From assembly GCF_000024185.1 (NCBI RefSeq), contig NC_013790.1, positions 124,001-188,000 on the forward strand: a stretch of 64,000 nt of DNA. Direction: 5' to 3'. Below the pieces are notes generated by a model. That model did not search any database. It was not told where the DNA came from and worked only from the letters and a program-made list of their open reading frames with translations. Made by a program: the position numbers and the translations under genes. Shown here in pieces: positions 1 through 12,500 of the stretch. Origin of the DNA: Methanobrevibacter ruminantium M1 (GTDB lineage Archaea > Methanobacteriota > Methanobacteria > Methanobacteriales > Methanobacteriaceae). Every line of letters starts with the position of its first letter. The stretch's first letter is position 1.

Positions 1-3000
1 ATCCAAGTATCTCTTGATGGCCAAAGCAGTACAAGTTTTATCGTAGAGGATGATGGCAATATTCAAGTGACTTATTCCAATTTGGCTCTAGGCAGTCACA
101 CTGTTTCAGCATACTTTAGCGGATATGGTCCTTATCCATCTGCAAGCGCTTCAAAAGACTTCAAGGTTTCAAAAAAGGAAACTGCTGTATCATTGAGCGT
201 GTCCAATCCTCAGCTTGATAAGGGTGATGAGCTTCGTTTCACTCCTAGCGTAATTTCAAACGGATTTTATGTTATGGCTAATTCCTATTCCATTATGGTT
301 GATGGCATGAGTAATTATTCTTATTGGACTGAAAACGGCACTTATTTCCTTTCAACTTCCTCTCTTAGTAGTGGAAATCATACTCTTACTGTAAGTTATG
401 CTGGAGATGCGAGTTTCTTGCCTTCATCTGCAAATGCCACTTTCACAGTCAATTCTTACAAGGCCACTTTATCATTAATGATGATTGAAACAGAGCTTTA
501 TCCGGGGGATGATTGTTATATTTTCATTGATCTCTATGACAGCAATACTCATCAGTCAATTGCAGCTAATATTACAGTAAGCGTTGGCAATAATTCTTAT
601 CTGTATCCTATTCGAGTGAATTCAAGCTTTAATCTTCCTACTGATAATCTTGCTCCTGGAGTTTACAATGTAACTGCATTCTTTGATGGAAATGGTCTAT
701 ATGATCCTGAAACTGCAGTTGGAACCTTGACTGTTCTTTCTAAGAAGGAAACTACTTTATCATTAAGCATATCCAATCCTGTTCTTAGTATTGGGGATGA
801 GCTTCGTTTCATTCCTAGTTTAACTGGAGATGGGTCTTACATTTGGGGTGCTTCCTATACAATTAAGGTTGATGGCATGGGCAATCAGACTTGTAGGCTT
901 GTTAACGATACTTATTTCCTTTCAACTTCCGATTTTGCGATTGGTAATCATGCCCTTACTGTAAGTTATGCTGGAAATGGTGAATACATGCCTTCATCTG
1001 CAACCGGTTATTTCGAAGTTACTCCTAAAAAGGCCAATTTATCATTAAACATGTTATCAACAGAGCTTTATCCTGGTGATGACTGTTATCTTTACATTTA
1101 TTTGACTGACAGCAATACTCATCAGTCAATTGCAGCGAATATTACAATAAGCGTTGGCAATAATTCTTATCCGTATCCTATTCGAGAGAATTCAAGCTTT
1201 AATCTTCCTACTGATAATCTTGCTCCTGGAGTTTACAATGTAACTGCATTCTATCCTGGAAATGATCTATACGGTCCTGAAACTGCAGTTGAAACCTTAA
1301 CAGTTATGGAGGAAAACGCTACAATCAAAACAGAAACCTATCTAAGCATAATTATGGCTTCTGGAGATAAATATCTTGGAGACAATATACCATTCTCAGT
1401 TAGCCGAACTCCATCTGGAGTTTCACTCTTTGGAGATAATTACATCTTTAGCATTGACGGAGTTGAGTCTCAAGATATATTCTATGAGAATTTCTCCTAT
1501 TTCATTGTAACTGAGAACCTTTCCCTTGGAAACCATAACCTTACAGCATATTATCCAGGAGATGAGATGTACTTGCCTTCATCTGCAAGTCAGAACTTCA
1601 CACTTATCTCTAGGCCTAAATCAGATGTCTTATTAAGCATAGAGGCAAATGACACTTTCATTGGAGAGGATGCGACTATTATAATCAATATGATTGATGA
1701 ATTAGGCAATCCTATTGATGGAGCTAACGTTTACCTTTATATGGATAATAAGGAATTTGCTCTTCCGTTAGTAAATGGTGTCGCTCAATTCTCCTACTCT
1801 AATTTATCATTAGGCACATATCTAGTTAGCGCATTATTTAACGGAACTGAATACTATAATCCTGCAAACGCTTCTGCAAGCTTTGAAGTTCTAAATGCAA
1901 ACCTAACTGTAACCAAGGATAACTTCTTCCAATTCTTCAATAATAACGGAGTATTGAATACAAATGCAACTGACTTAAAATTTGTAGGTGAATTTAATGA
2001 TTTAGGCATTACAAGCATAAAAATCAACAAGCCAGTTTCCATTGTAGGTGAAAATGCAAATATAATCAACATTCCAGTGATTGTCTCTTCAGATGACGTA
2101 TCCCTTGCAAACATTGCATTTGCCTACAACGGTTCAGAGCCTATAATATATGCAAACAATGTGGCTAATCTAGAAATCATAAACAATGCATTCTCCTATA
2201 AATCCCCTTCAGATAAAAGCTATGCAGTAAACATTACAAAATCTGAAAATGTAACAATAATCGACAATTCCTTTAATGTAGTGGGTGGAAACAATACCTA
2301 TGGTATTAATATAGATGCAATTGGCTTTGAAATCGATTCCAACGATATCTATGTTGAATCCACAGAGTATTATGCCTCAGCAATCAACATCAACGGTCCA
2401 AGTTCAGGAAATGTTTTAAACAACACCATTAATGCATACGCTCCTATGATGGTCTATGCAATCAATACAGACCCATCTAGCGGAACCCTTGAAACAAGCT
2501 ACAGAGACAATGTAATTGAAGGAGAATCCTACTTTGCAATCGGTATTTACGACGATTCAGAAACAATCACCGGTAACGAAATCAAATTGACTGCTAACTA
2601 TGCAATAGGAATTGTAGCTCTCTCTGAATCTAACATTGAAGACAATAAAATCAAGTTAGATGCTACAAATGTCGGTGACGAGGATGTTGAAGATGATGAA
2701 GTTGACGTTCAGACTGCAGGAATTGTAATCAAGAACAATGTTCAAGTTACAGGAAACAATATCGATTCAAGCGACGCATCCATTGCAGTTGTCTCAGGAA
2801 GCTCCACCATTAACAATAATGCATTGAATGGTCATGTAACCGTTGGAGGAGACAGCAGCGACAATAATATCGTAAACAATATCATCAACACAGAATCAGA
2901 ATATGCAGTTGAATTGACCACAACAACCGGAAACACTGTATACAACAATGAGATCCATGCAGCTGATACTGTAGGTAACGATGCTGTAAATGCTGAAAAT

Positions 3001-5886
3001 ATAGGTGCAAACACTGTAGAGGAAAATAACGATTGGGTAAACATCACTAACTTGATATTGACAGTGAATGATGATTCAACTGAAGTCACTGCAAACCTTA
3101 CTGACATTTGGGGAAATCCTATAAGCGGCATCATAAATGTTTCACTAAACGGTGCAGATCCAGCCGAATGCACAGTAAATGAAACTGGATTATATGTGAT
3201 TCCAATCACCCAAAACTCAACCGTTTACGCTTCTTATATAAATGTAGACGGCAGTCTTTCCTTTGATAAGATAAAAGTAATTGTATTTAACTTCCCTGTA
3301 GAAGTTCTTCCTAATGCTACCATTGCATTGACTGACCTTGATGGCACTGTTGTTGCTAATGTGACTGACCTTGAGGGTAATGCTATAGCTAATAAATTGC
3401 TTGCAGTTACCGTTAATGATATTCCGGTTCTTGGTGCTCAAACTGATGATGAAGGTATTTATTCTATTGATGTAGTAGGCAATGCCACTGTTGTTGTAAG
3501 TTACATTGATGCTAATGGAATTACTGTTAGCAGTTCAATTCAAATAATTAACAATGTTGAAACTGAAACCGGAACCATAATTATTCGTCCTAATGCTACT
3601 ATTGCATTGACTAATGTTGATGGCACTGTTGTTGCTAATGTGACTGATCTTGATGGCAATGCTTTAGCTAATAAGTTGTTAACTGTCACTGTTAATGGTG
3701 CTTCTAAGCTTGGAGCTAAAACAGATGAAAATGGTATTTATTCTATCGATGTTGATGGCAATGCCACTGTTGTTGTAAGTTACACTGATGCTAATGGAAT
3801 TACTGTTACCAGTTCCATTAATGTGGTTGTTAATACAGTAACAGAGACTGAAACTTTACGTCCTAATGCTACCATTGGTTTGGAAAGGGATGGAAATGTT
3901 GTCATTATTACTTTAGTTGATTCTGATGATAATCCTATTTCTGGTGCTGATGTGGTTGTTTATGTTAATGATATTGAAACTTTAGTTGATCCTACTGATA
4001 GTGAAGGTAAAACCAACGTATCCTTTGAAGGAAACGCTACTATTGAAGTTATTTATCTTGATGATAATCTTATAGCTGTTTCTAGCTCCATTGAAATTAT
4101 TAACAATACTGAAGTTGAGATTGAGAGTGAAACTTTACGTCCTAATGTTACCATTGGTTTGGAAAGGGATGGAAATGTTGTCATTATTACTTTAGTTGAT
4201 TCTGATGATAATCCTATTTCTGGTGCTGATGTGGTTGTTTATGTTAATGATATTGAGACTTTAGTTGATCCTACTGATAGTGAAGGTAAAACCAACGTAT
4301 CCTTTGAAGGAAACGCTACTATTGAAGTTATTTATCTTGATGATAATCTTATAGCTGTTTCTAGCTCCATTGAAATTATTAACGATACTGTTGAAGGCGA
4401 AACCATTATTATCAATCCTGACGCTACCATTAAGTTACATCATGTTGATAATAAGGTCATTGTTAATTTGACTGACCTTGAAGGTCATCCTTTAGCTGAT
4501 AAGGTGATTTACGTATATGTTAATTATGAAGAGATAGAAGGTGCTAAGACTGATGAGAATGGTCTTTATTCTGTTGATATAGAAGGCAATACATCTGTTA
4601 TTGTCACTTATGTCGATCCTGTTGGAAGAAGGGTTACCAGTTCCATTGATGTGGTTGTAAATACTGAAACTGAGACCGAGACTGTTGTTATTCGTCCTAA
4701 TGCTACTATTGCATTGACTAATGTTGATGGCACTGTTGTTGCTAATGTGACTGATCTTGAGGGCAATGCTATAGCTAATAAATTGCTTACTGTTACTGTT
4801 AATGGTGCTCCTAAGCTTGGTGCTCAAACAGATGAAAATGGTATTTATTCTGTTGATGTAGATGGCAATGCTACTGTTGTTGTAAGTTGCACTGATGATA
4901 ATGGCATAACTGTCACCAGTTCTATTATAGTTGTCAACAGCACTGAGATAGTGGAAGTTGAAAAGATAGTAAACCAAACAGTTGAAGTTGAAAAGATTGT
5001 CTATGTAAACCAGACTGTAGAGGTTCCTGTTGAGGTTGAAAAGATCGTTTATGTAAACCAAACAAATAATAACACTATTGAGGTTGAGAAGATTGTCTAT
5101 GTAAACCAGACTGTAGAGGTTCCGGTTGAAGTAGAGAAGATTATTTACATCAACAATACTGTAGAGGTTCCTGTTGAAGTTGAGAAGATTGTCTATGTAA
5201 ATGAAACCGACAACAGCACCATTGGAACTGAAAAGATTGTCTATATTAACCAAACTGTTGAAAAGATAGTTTATGTAAATCAAACAGTTCCTATTATTCC
5301 AAATAGAACTGCCACTAATATTATATGTGATAATATGACTACTGAGGCAGTTGCTACAGTTGACGGAAGAATAGGTAAATACTTTGAAGTGACTTTGGTG
5401 GATGCTGATGGAAACCCATTGGTCAATAAGCCAGTCGCCATTGGATTTTCAGGCAAGATCTATAACCGTATAACAAATGAGACAGGGGGCGTAAAGCTAC
5501 AGATCAACCTTGGATACAAAGGTTCATACACCTTTGCCATAGCATTCCTTGGAGATGATGACTATAACGGTTCATTTGCAGTTGCAAACGTTAAGGTAAC
5601 TGATCAGAATGCTAAACTTACAGCAAGTGGAAAAGCCTATAAGGCTAGCGCTAAGACTAAAGCAGTATCTGCTACCTTCAAGTCTGCAAATGGAAATGCA
5701 ATAAGCGGCAAGAAGATAAGCTTCACTGTCAATGGAAAAACCTATTCAGCGACTACAAACGATAAGGGAGTCGCTAAGGTCAATGTTTCATTGAATAAAA
5801 AAGGAACTTACACTTGCACAGCCAAATTTACAGGAAATGGAATGTATAAGACAACAAGCACTAGTTTCAAAGTAAAAATATTTTAA
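1..5886 (+). CDS. Adhesin-like surface protein, 5'-truncated by window edge
   Basis: The reading frame is open from base 1, so the start and signal peptide lie upstream; 1961 residues are visible. A GTG at 67 is in frame but has no special claim to be the start. Order (window codons): Ig-like domains of Big_3_5 type (about 1-630), where two alternating types form a 190-residue pair that is repeated; a right-handed beta-helix of NosD type (about 630-1015, many NNxI/GNxI turns); one divergent and six 'PNATI' Ig repeats of about 92 residues (about 1020-1650); a low-complexity stalk of VEVEKIVYVNQT units (about 1650-1770); and the shared two-domain C-terminal module (about 1770-1961). There is no C-terminal membrane helix. 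Inferred role: exported cell-surface adhesin of a methanogen. The fold assignments are firm; the ligand is unknown. Confidence 0.88.
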   Translation: MQVSLDGQSSTSFIVEDDGNIQVTYSNLALGSHTVSAYFSGYGPYPSASASKDFKVSKKETAVSLSVSNPQLDKGDELRFTPSVISNGFYVMANSYSIMVDGMSNYSYWTENGTYFLSTSSLSSGNHTLTVSYAGDASFLPSSANATFTVNSYKATLSLMMIETELYPGDDCYIFIDLYDSNTHQSIAANITVSVGNNSYLYPIRVNSSFNLPTDNLAPGVYNVTAFFDGNGLYDPETAVGTLTVLSKKETTLSLSISNPVLSIGDELRFIPSLTGDGSYIWGASYTIKVDGMGNQTCRLVNDTYFLSTSDFAIGNHALTVSYAGNGEYMPSSATGYFEVTPKKANLSLNMLSTELYPGDDCYLYIYLTDSNTHQSIAANITISVGNNSYPYPIRENSSFNLPTDNLAPGVYNVTAFYPGNDLYGPETAVETLTVMEENATIKTETYLSIIMASGDKYLGDNIPFSVSRTPSGVSLFGDNYIFSIDGVESQDIFYENFSYFIVTENLSLGNHNLTAYYPGDEMYLPSSASQNFTLISRPKSDVLLSIEANDTFIGEDATIIINMIDELGNPIDGANVYLYMDNKEFALPLVNGVAQFSYSNLSLGTYLVSALFNGTEYYNPANASASFEVLNANLTVTKDNFFQFFNNNGVLNTNATDLKFVGEFNDLGITSIKINKPVSIVGENANIINIPVIVSSDDVSLANIAFAYNGSEPIIYANNVANLEIINNAFSYKSPSDKSYAVNITKSENVTIIDNSFNVVGGNNTYGINIDAIGFEIDSNDIYVESTEYYASAININGPSSGNVLNNTINAYAPMMVYAINTDPSSGTLETSYRDNVIEGESYFAIGIYDDSETITGNEIKLTANYAIGIVALSESNIEDNKIKLDATNVGDEDVEDDEVDVQTAGIVIKNNVQVTGNNIDSSDASIAVVSGSSTINNNALNGHVTVGGDSSDNNIVNNIINTESEYAVELTTTTGNTVYNNEIHAADTVGNDAVNAENIGANTVEENNDWVNITNLILTVNDDSTEVTANLTDIWGNPISGIINVSLNGADPAECTVNETGLYVIPITQNSTVYASYINVDGSLSFDKIKVIVFNFPVEVLPNATIALTDLDGTVVANVTDLEGNAIANKLLAVTVNDIPVLGAQTDDEGIYSIDVVGNATVVVSYIDANGITVSSSIQIINNVETETGTIIIRPNATIALTNVDGTVVANVTDLDGNALANKLLTVTVNGASKLGAKTDENGIYSIDVDGNATVVVSYTDANGITVTSSINVVVNTVTETETLRPNATIGLERDGNVVIITLVDSDDNPISGADVVVYVNDIETLVDPTDSEGKTNVSFEGNATIEVIYLDDNLIAVSSSIEIINNTEVEIESETLRPNVTIGLERDGNVVIITLVDSDDNPISGADVVVYVNDIETLVDPTDSEGKTNVSFEGNATIEVIYLDDNLIAVSSSIEIINDTVEGETIIINPDATIKLHHVDNKVIVNLTDLEGHPLADKVIYVYVNYEEIEGAKTDENGLYSVDIEGNTSVIVTYVDPVGRRVTSSIDVVVNTETETETVVIRPNATIALTNVDGTVVANVTDLEGNAIANKLLTVTVNGAPKLGAQTDENGIYSVDVDGNATVVVSCTDDNGITVTSSIIVVNSTEIVEVEKIVNQTVEVEKIVYVNQTVEVPVEVEKIVYVNQTNNNTIEVEKIVYVNQTVEVPVEVEKIIYINNTVEVPVEVEKIVYVNETDNSTIGTEKIVYINQTVEKIVYVNQTVPIIPNRTATNIICDNMTTEAVATVDGRIGKYFEVTLVDADGNPLVNKPVAIGFSGKIYNRITNETGGVKLQINLGYKGSYTFAIAFLGDDDYNGSFAVANVKVTDQNAKLTASGKAYKASAKTKAVSATFKSANGNAISGKKISFTVNGKTYSATTNDKGVAKVNVSLNKKGTYTCTAKFTGNGMYKTTSTSFKVKIF
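169..1308 (+). repeat. 570-bp tandem duplication of an Ig-domain pair
   Basis: Two adjacent Ig-like domains (one with SNPxLxxGDELRF, one with TELYPGDDCY) recur as a pair with a 570-bp period (about 169 and 739). The second half of each unit is the more similar part at DNA level (for example around 541-720 and 1111-1290), which points to a recent in-frame duplication within the gene. Confidence 0.75.
3850..4385 (+). repeat. 279-bp near-identical tandem repeat (93 codons)
   Basis: The segment starting GAAACTTTACGTCC at 3850 recurs at 4129 with only a few substitutions until about 4385. Each copy encodes one Ig repeat (PNxTIGLERDG...). The near identity, including synonymous sites, indicates very recent duplication or homogenisation. 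Confidence 0.85.
4950..5310 (+). repeat. Low-complexity Val/Glu/Asn stalk repeat
   Basis: This in-frame repeat of short units (VEKIVYVNQT, VEVPVEVEK) separates the Ig repeats from the C-terminal module. It carries about ten N-x-S/T sequons (NQT, NNT, NET, NST, NRT) in roughly 120 residues. It is likely an extended, possibly N-glycosylated spacer. The long minus-strand frame opposite it is a by-product of the repeat. Confidence 0.7.
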
Positions 5887-5888
5887 GG

Positions 5889-5905
5889 ATAGTTTTATAA
5901 ACTAT
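5889..5905 (+). terminator. Terminator hairpin after first ALP
   Basis: Perfect 7-bp stem ATAGTTT/AAACTAT with a 3-nt loop, starting 3 nt after the stop codon and followed by T-rich sequence. It is a variant of the hairpin found after four other ALP genes in this window. Confidence 0.6.
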
Positions 5906-5922
5906 TCTTAATTTCCTTTTTT

Positions 5923-6024
5923 TAAGTCATTTTCAGTTCTTCTTTTTTATTTTTTTTAAGTCATTTTCAGTTCTTCTTTTTTATTTTTTTTAAGTCATTT
6001 TCATATTCTTCTTTTTTTTATTTT
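5923..6024. repeat. 34-bp T-rich tandem repeat, three copies
   Basis: The unit begins TAAGTCATTTTCAG, at 5923, 5957 and 5991. The third copy is degenerate. It lies directly behind the ALP terminator in non-coding DNA. No function is visible. Confidence 0.75.
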
Positions 6025-6265
6025 TTTATCAGTTTTTCTGATTGTTTTTTGTATGAATTTTTATTTTTTGAGTTTGTTTTTTTCACTTTTTTTCTGATCA
6101 TTTTTTTTCAGTTTTTCATATTATTTTTGTCATAATTTTAATTAATTTTAGCTATTATAATTTGTTAAGTTCATTCTATTTTTGTAATTTTAAATAATCG
6201 TAAATTTAATATAATTCATTCATATTAAAAATAATTTAAAATATATTTGCTCGATGAGGATATCA

Positions 6266-6292
6266 GTTTACTATTTATTATAAATAGTAAAC
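6266..6292. promoter_or_regulatory. 27-bp perfect dyad upstream of second ALP
   Basis: Perfect inverted repeat with 12-bp arms (GTTTACTATTTA / TAAATAGTAAAC) around TTA, about 260 bp upstream of the ATG at 6550. It is not followed by a T-run, so an operator or RNA hairpin is as likely as a terminator. The rest of the 6025-6549 gap is AT-rich, with a TATA-like TTTTATATAA at 6392-6401 and several weaker ones. Confidence 0.45.
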
Positions 6293-6549
6293 AAAGTACT
6301 AAAACATTTAAAATAATTACTAAAAAAGAATGAAAATTTAACAATGTTTAAAATTTTTCAAAATATTAAACATTTTTTAATAAAACTTAGTTTTTATATA
6401 ATTTCATTTATAGTTTATTCAAAACCTTATCTATCTATTCAAAAACATATAGAAATTTTTATTAGATATATAAAATATAAATTTTAAATGTAATTAATCA
6501 ATTAATCTAATATTACTTACCAATATTATTTTAATGGAAGATGGTGATT

Positions 6550-9500
6550 ATGAATAATAAAAAGCTTTTTATTGTTAGTTTGATTATACTAACTATTTTG
6601 ACAATAGGCGCTGTCAGTGCAGCTGATGATGGCCTGGCCACATCAGATGAGATAACAGTGGATGATTCGTCAGTAGCCGTTTCTACGGCTTCTGCAGAGT
6701 CAGATATTTATGAAACTAATGGAGATATAGTTGCTGACTATCAAAGTGATTCTATCTCAAATGTAACTGTGGATGATGATAATACTAAAGATGAGATAAT
6801 ACGCTCTTCTCCTGCTAAGGACAATCTTCTTCTTGATGATGATGACGATCCTGGTGCTGTAAATGATGATGATGAAGGGGATGACGATGAAGACTACCTT
6901 GATGATATCTCAGTGTCTATCACAAATGAATATGACGTAACCGATCAGGATGCGGTTATAGTTTCCATATTCGTTCCAGATGTTGAAGAAGGAGAGGATG
7001 GCATTGAAGGATATTTTGTCGTTTGTCTTGATGACGATGATGAGATATTCTTAGGTCCTTTCAATCATACAATCACTCCTGATGACTATGGGACTGATGT
7101 TACTTTTACTGCTTCTGATTTAGAGATTACAGAAGCTGCGAATTATTGGGTACGTGTTTTCTATGTTAGCGATCTGGCTGAACCTCTTATCGATAATGAT
7201 GAGGAAGATGGATACAATATGATTTTTGATGGGGATTGTATTGCAAGAGATTACACTCAATTTTATGTAATCGTCCCTCCAGATGGCAGAATAAGCATTT
7301 TTGACACTAGTGCTATCTATACCGTTTACTGCCCTCCAGGAAGTGAAGGCACAGTCACCTTAACTCTAAGGGATGAGGAGGATGTAGAGACTTCATTTAC
7401 CCAGGAAATTGAAGATGCTGATGATGAAAATCAATTATATTGGGATTTAGATTATATGGGATTGAACACTATAGATGCCGCCGGCAACTATGAGGTAACA
7501 ATCACTCTTGAAAATGGCACTCTCATTTGTGAGGATGATATAAGAATTATGGATCCTATAGAAATTCCTGAAGTCTCTTACATCAACTCTACAGACTATG
7601 ACCATGCAACTTTAGTCGCTCTCATTAAGATTCCAAGTGAGCTTGATGATGATTTGGAAGAACTCATTGATGGAACAGTCATTATTCAAATAGACGATGA
7701 AACAGTCTTCGAAAAGACATTAAGCGAATTTGTCGAAGGAGAAAGCCCTGATGACCCATTTTGGGTTTACCCAAAAATACATTGGAGTGATGAACTAGAC
7801 ACTTCAGTTAAATTATACTATGTCCTCAACAATCAATTGGATATAGATTTAGAGCCTGGAACATATGATGTGACAGTCAAGCTTGACCTTGACGGATGGG
7901 ATGAAGTCTCAAGTACTGAAGAGGTTCGCTTGGTAGAAAGCAATGTAGTCATCGATGAGGACATTGGCGCAAGCATTGAAATCTTTGACCAAGAGGATAT
8001 CCTCAATGATAATGAGGTAAGAATCATCGCTATCACTGTAACCGGCGATAAGAGTGGAAGAGTTAATTTAGCAGTAGAAGGATGTCCTGAATGGGAATGT
8101 CCATTAGATGAATTGGAGAATGAAGGCGACATCTATTATATTAATTCCGGCTTTGATATTGAAAGCGGTGAACATGAGGTTGTCGTCTCCTATGTCCTAA
8201 ATGATGATAGATCTGTTTCAAACAGCGCTATCCTTAACTTTATCGTCTATCCAAGAATTTTCATTTGTGGAAATGGCGGTGAAGACATAGTAAACTATTT
8301 CGCTGATGAGGATAGTGCAATTCACATATATCCTAAGGGAGATGACGTCTCCACCATAAGGATTGTGGTAACAATTGGAGATGAAGTTGTTCTAGATTCC
8401 ACTATAGATGATTTAGGATTAAGCCCTAAGATAAACGATTGGGGAGAAACCTATTATACAGTAGGTCCTGCTAATTTCAACAAAAAGCTTGAATTTGGCC
8501 ATTATGAGCCAGTGGTTGCTTATTATTATAGTGATGCATATGAGCTTAGCACTGAGGATGGGGAACTTTCATTCATTGACATTATCGGAATGGTCCATGT
8601 AGCTGACATTGAAGATGATGAAACTCCAGTACTGGCTGTTTGCTCTGACCGTGATGGTCAAATTGGAGTATATATTCGCCAATATACTGAAGATGGCGAC
8701 CAAGAGTTAGAGCCAAAATACTTTGAAGTTGAAAAACATGGCTTCATAATGCCTACCATAGACCAATTAGGCCTTGATGAAGGACAATATCACATTGATG
8801 TTGCATATGCCGATGACGAATGGATCTTTGGCAACGATTTAATCGTTGTAAACAGTTCCGAATACTTTGTGCTCTATGGCTGTGACTGGCTATACACTGA
8901 AGAGAGTGTAGTCTATGTATGGTGTCCGGATGATGCTGAAGGAATCATTAGCCTCACTAACAATGATGGAACAATAAATGTCGATCATGAAATTACAGAT
9001 GAGGATAAGGGCAAATATGTCGAATTCACCTTAGAGGAATTAGGCATAAGCGGACCTGGCTGGTATGAAATCAGCGTAAGGGTAAATGGCAATGAAATCG
9101 ATCATATTGGATTTGATGTTCCAAGCCCTATCTACATGCCTAATTATAATGTATATCTTCCAGAGGAAGGATACGAACCTGATTATTCAATGATTATTGC
9201 CAAACTTGAACTCAATTCAGAATTAGAAGGCAACATTACCATAAACCTTGATGGAACCATTGTCTTCAATAAGGATATTGAGGATATGGAAGCTATTAAA
9301 GATGGCTCCAAATGGATTTACACCATCTACACTTCTGATTTGGATGAAGCAGAAGAAGGAATGCATGATGTTACTGTCACCTTCAACGATTTAAATGAAG
9401 AAAGATCCATAGAATTCCTTAATAGAACAACTGAATCTGATGGTAACTTAAGCATCATAATGCTTGGAGGAACCTATTGCATTAACTGGAATGATGTAAT

Positions 9501-12500
9501 TGCTGAGGTCATTGCTCCAACTAACTATAATGGCAGACTTGTCCTAAGGCTTCAAGGTGAAATAATGCAATCTTGGGATGAATTGCATTGGGTCAATTGG
9601 GATAACTACAATGACACTCACAATATCTATTATATTTATGTAGATAATTTAGATAAAATGTGTATTGAAAATCCAGGAGAATACACTGTTTCTCTAGAGT
9701 ACTATTCAGATAGGGAAGATGAGAATCCATCCCTTCAAAATAGCGAGGAATATAGATTTGTGAGAGATGAAGAGCCTTCAGGTGACTTTGAATGGGAGGT
9801 CTATCATTGGGCAGACTATGAAGATGAAAACAGCCTGCTCGTTACAGTCAGATATAATGATAATATAGTTGACGGCAGAATAGAAATCAACATTGAAGAT
9901 CCAAATGGCATAACTTTAACAGATTCAAGGGATGTCGGCGAAGGATATGAGGACACTTGGCTTGTTTCAGACTTGGGAATTCAAGAATATGGAGTTTACA
10001 CAATAAGCGCAAAACACATTTTAGGTGATGATGAGGAAATCATATTTGAAAATGAACCTGTATATGTAACTAAAATACAGATTAGAGGTGAAGAGGAAGT
10101 TTATGTAGACGACCCATTATTCGTATTGGCCATATATCATGCCGGCGATAGGACTACAGTATATCTAAATGGCGCAGGAATTGAAGGCAGAAGATTGCCT
10201 AATGGAGGTCCTCTTGTATGGTATCTCTCTGATTTGTATATCAATGAACCTGGGGAGTATGACTGCACCATTCAATTGTTTGATGAGGATGACAATTTAT
10301 TTGCACAGACCGAATATTACTTAAATGTTATTGAAGGGGATGACGGCTATAGATTGATTAAAAACCTTGATTGGGACTATTTCACTTCAAGCACTCCTGT
10401 TGCTGCATTATACTGTCCTGAAGGTTCTGTTGGAGACATATCAATTGACATTTACGCTCCAGATGACAATGATGATGATTACCGCAGCCGTGATATAGTA
10501 AATACAATACTAGATTCCATTGGCTCTGAAGACGTTGGTGGCTTCAAGATATGGACTTTAGGCGATTTGGGAATTAACGAAGGTGGCTGGAACTATGGAT
10601 TTGTCCTTAATGACGCTGATGGTGACACCATTACCGATGAAAATGGTGAAAACTGTGAATTTGGCTTCGGAGCAGTGCTCTATCATGGAATCGGCATTGC
10701 CATATGGGATCAAAATCCTGTTGCCCTTGATAACGAATGGCTTGTGGATATCTACTCTCCTTTAGACAATGACGGTGATGTAATTCTTATGATTGGAGAT
10801 GAGGTCTACTTCAGTGACACTTTGCAGAACTTAGCGATGTATCAATATGATGAAGATATAGAGCAAGGCTGTGCCCACTTCCACTTTGGAGCAAACAGCT
10901 TCAACCGCACAATAGAAACAGGCCATTATGAAGAGGTCATAGTCTACTATGATGGATTTGATGGATATAGTACAGACAGTACTGCTTTCGATTGTCCAAC
11001 TGTCTTAGACTTTGGCAAGCCTATGAACTTTGACTGGTCTGTCAAAGGCGCTTATTATGAATATTATGATAATAATGTGATTAACGTTTGGTATAATGAG
11101 GAGATAAATGGCGGTCAAATAAAAATCATTGCAAGAGCTGAAAATGGCACTGAATACGAATCTGTAAAAGATTATAATGACAATCGCAATAACGAGTGGA
11201 CCATCACTGACTTTGGCATAAGCGAAATCGGAAAATACAACCTTACCTTGATATACATTAATGAAGGCGATGAAGAGATTGTCCGTGACGATAAGGTATT
11301 GCAGGTTCTAACCTTCGACCCTCGTTTTGCTAACTGGGTAACTGTGGACCATCCATATGACGTCCTTGCAATATACCAAGCTACAGAAGAAATCAGGGTC
11401 TATGTAAACGGCGAAGGCCCATATGAAGGTATTAAAATGCCTAATGATGGTCCTTTATCCTGGGATCTTGAGGCTTTAGGAATAAGCGCTGCAGGTGAAT
11501 ATGAGATTCTTGTAGAGTCCTATGACGGAGAAGGCAATCTCCTCAGCAGCTTTGAAGATGTATTGTATGTAAGTGATGAGATGAATCCTAATGAATACAG
11601 GGTAGAGTATGCAAATGATTGGGACTTCTACTCTTTAGACAGTCCTGTATTTGGATTGTATTGTCCTGAAGGAAGCGAAGGCCCTATAACAATTGAAGTC
11701 TATGGTCCTGATGATAATGATGCTCTTTTAAACACAATCAATGATAATATCGAATCTGGAGATATTGGCACAATCAAGAGCTGGACTGTCGGAGAATTGA
11801 TCACTAACTTAAATGGCTGGGACTACAGATTTGTAATCTCCGATGCAAATGGCATCATTAAGAATGGAAATGATGAGGATATCGGAGAATTTAACAGAGG
11901 AATCAACTTCCATGACTCTATAGATTATATAAGTATTAATGAATGGTCTTACCTTGATGATGAATGGTTTATAGACATCTTTGCATACACTGGAAATGAT
12001 GGAGATGTTGCCGTTGAGTTTGATGGTGCAACTGTATATAATGGCAGATTGAGCGATCTTTTATTCTTCCAATCAGATGAAGATATGCAAAGGGGCATTG
12101 CCCATTACCACATCCCTGTATCATATCTCTCTAATGAAGGAAATCCAATTGAAGCAGGCCTGTATTTAAATATAATCGTTAAGTATTATGGTGATGACGG
12201 CTATAACACTACAGGCTATACATTACAATCATACATTGATGAAAATGGTTTCGATTGGGCTAATGTAAGGTTAAGCGTTGGTGACGATCCTAATACAATC
12301 ATTCTCACATTAACCAACTCCCATTGGGAACCTTTAGCAGATAAGGAGGTATATATTTCTGTAAACGGAGGAGAAAGACAATGGGGATTAACTGATGAGT
12401 ATGGTATAGCCATTTTCACAATAGATGGTGGAAATTGCACAGTTCGTGGAGAGTATGAGAATGCAGAGAATCAATGGTCCGCCTATGAAATGACTCTATG

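Noticed and set aside
4492-5283. 263-codon minus-strand open frame
   Set aside because: It lies opposite the ALP stalk and PNATI repeats and only mirrors their low-complexity repeats (NxxLxxLVYIDNL). No ribosome-binding site or family resemblance.
6541-6549. ATG at 6541 as start of the second ALP
   Set aside because: It overlaps the GGTGAT site that serves the ATG at 6550, and it adds residues before the signal peptide's positive region.
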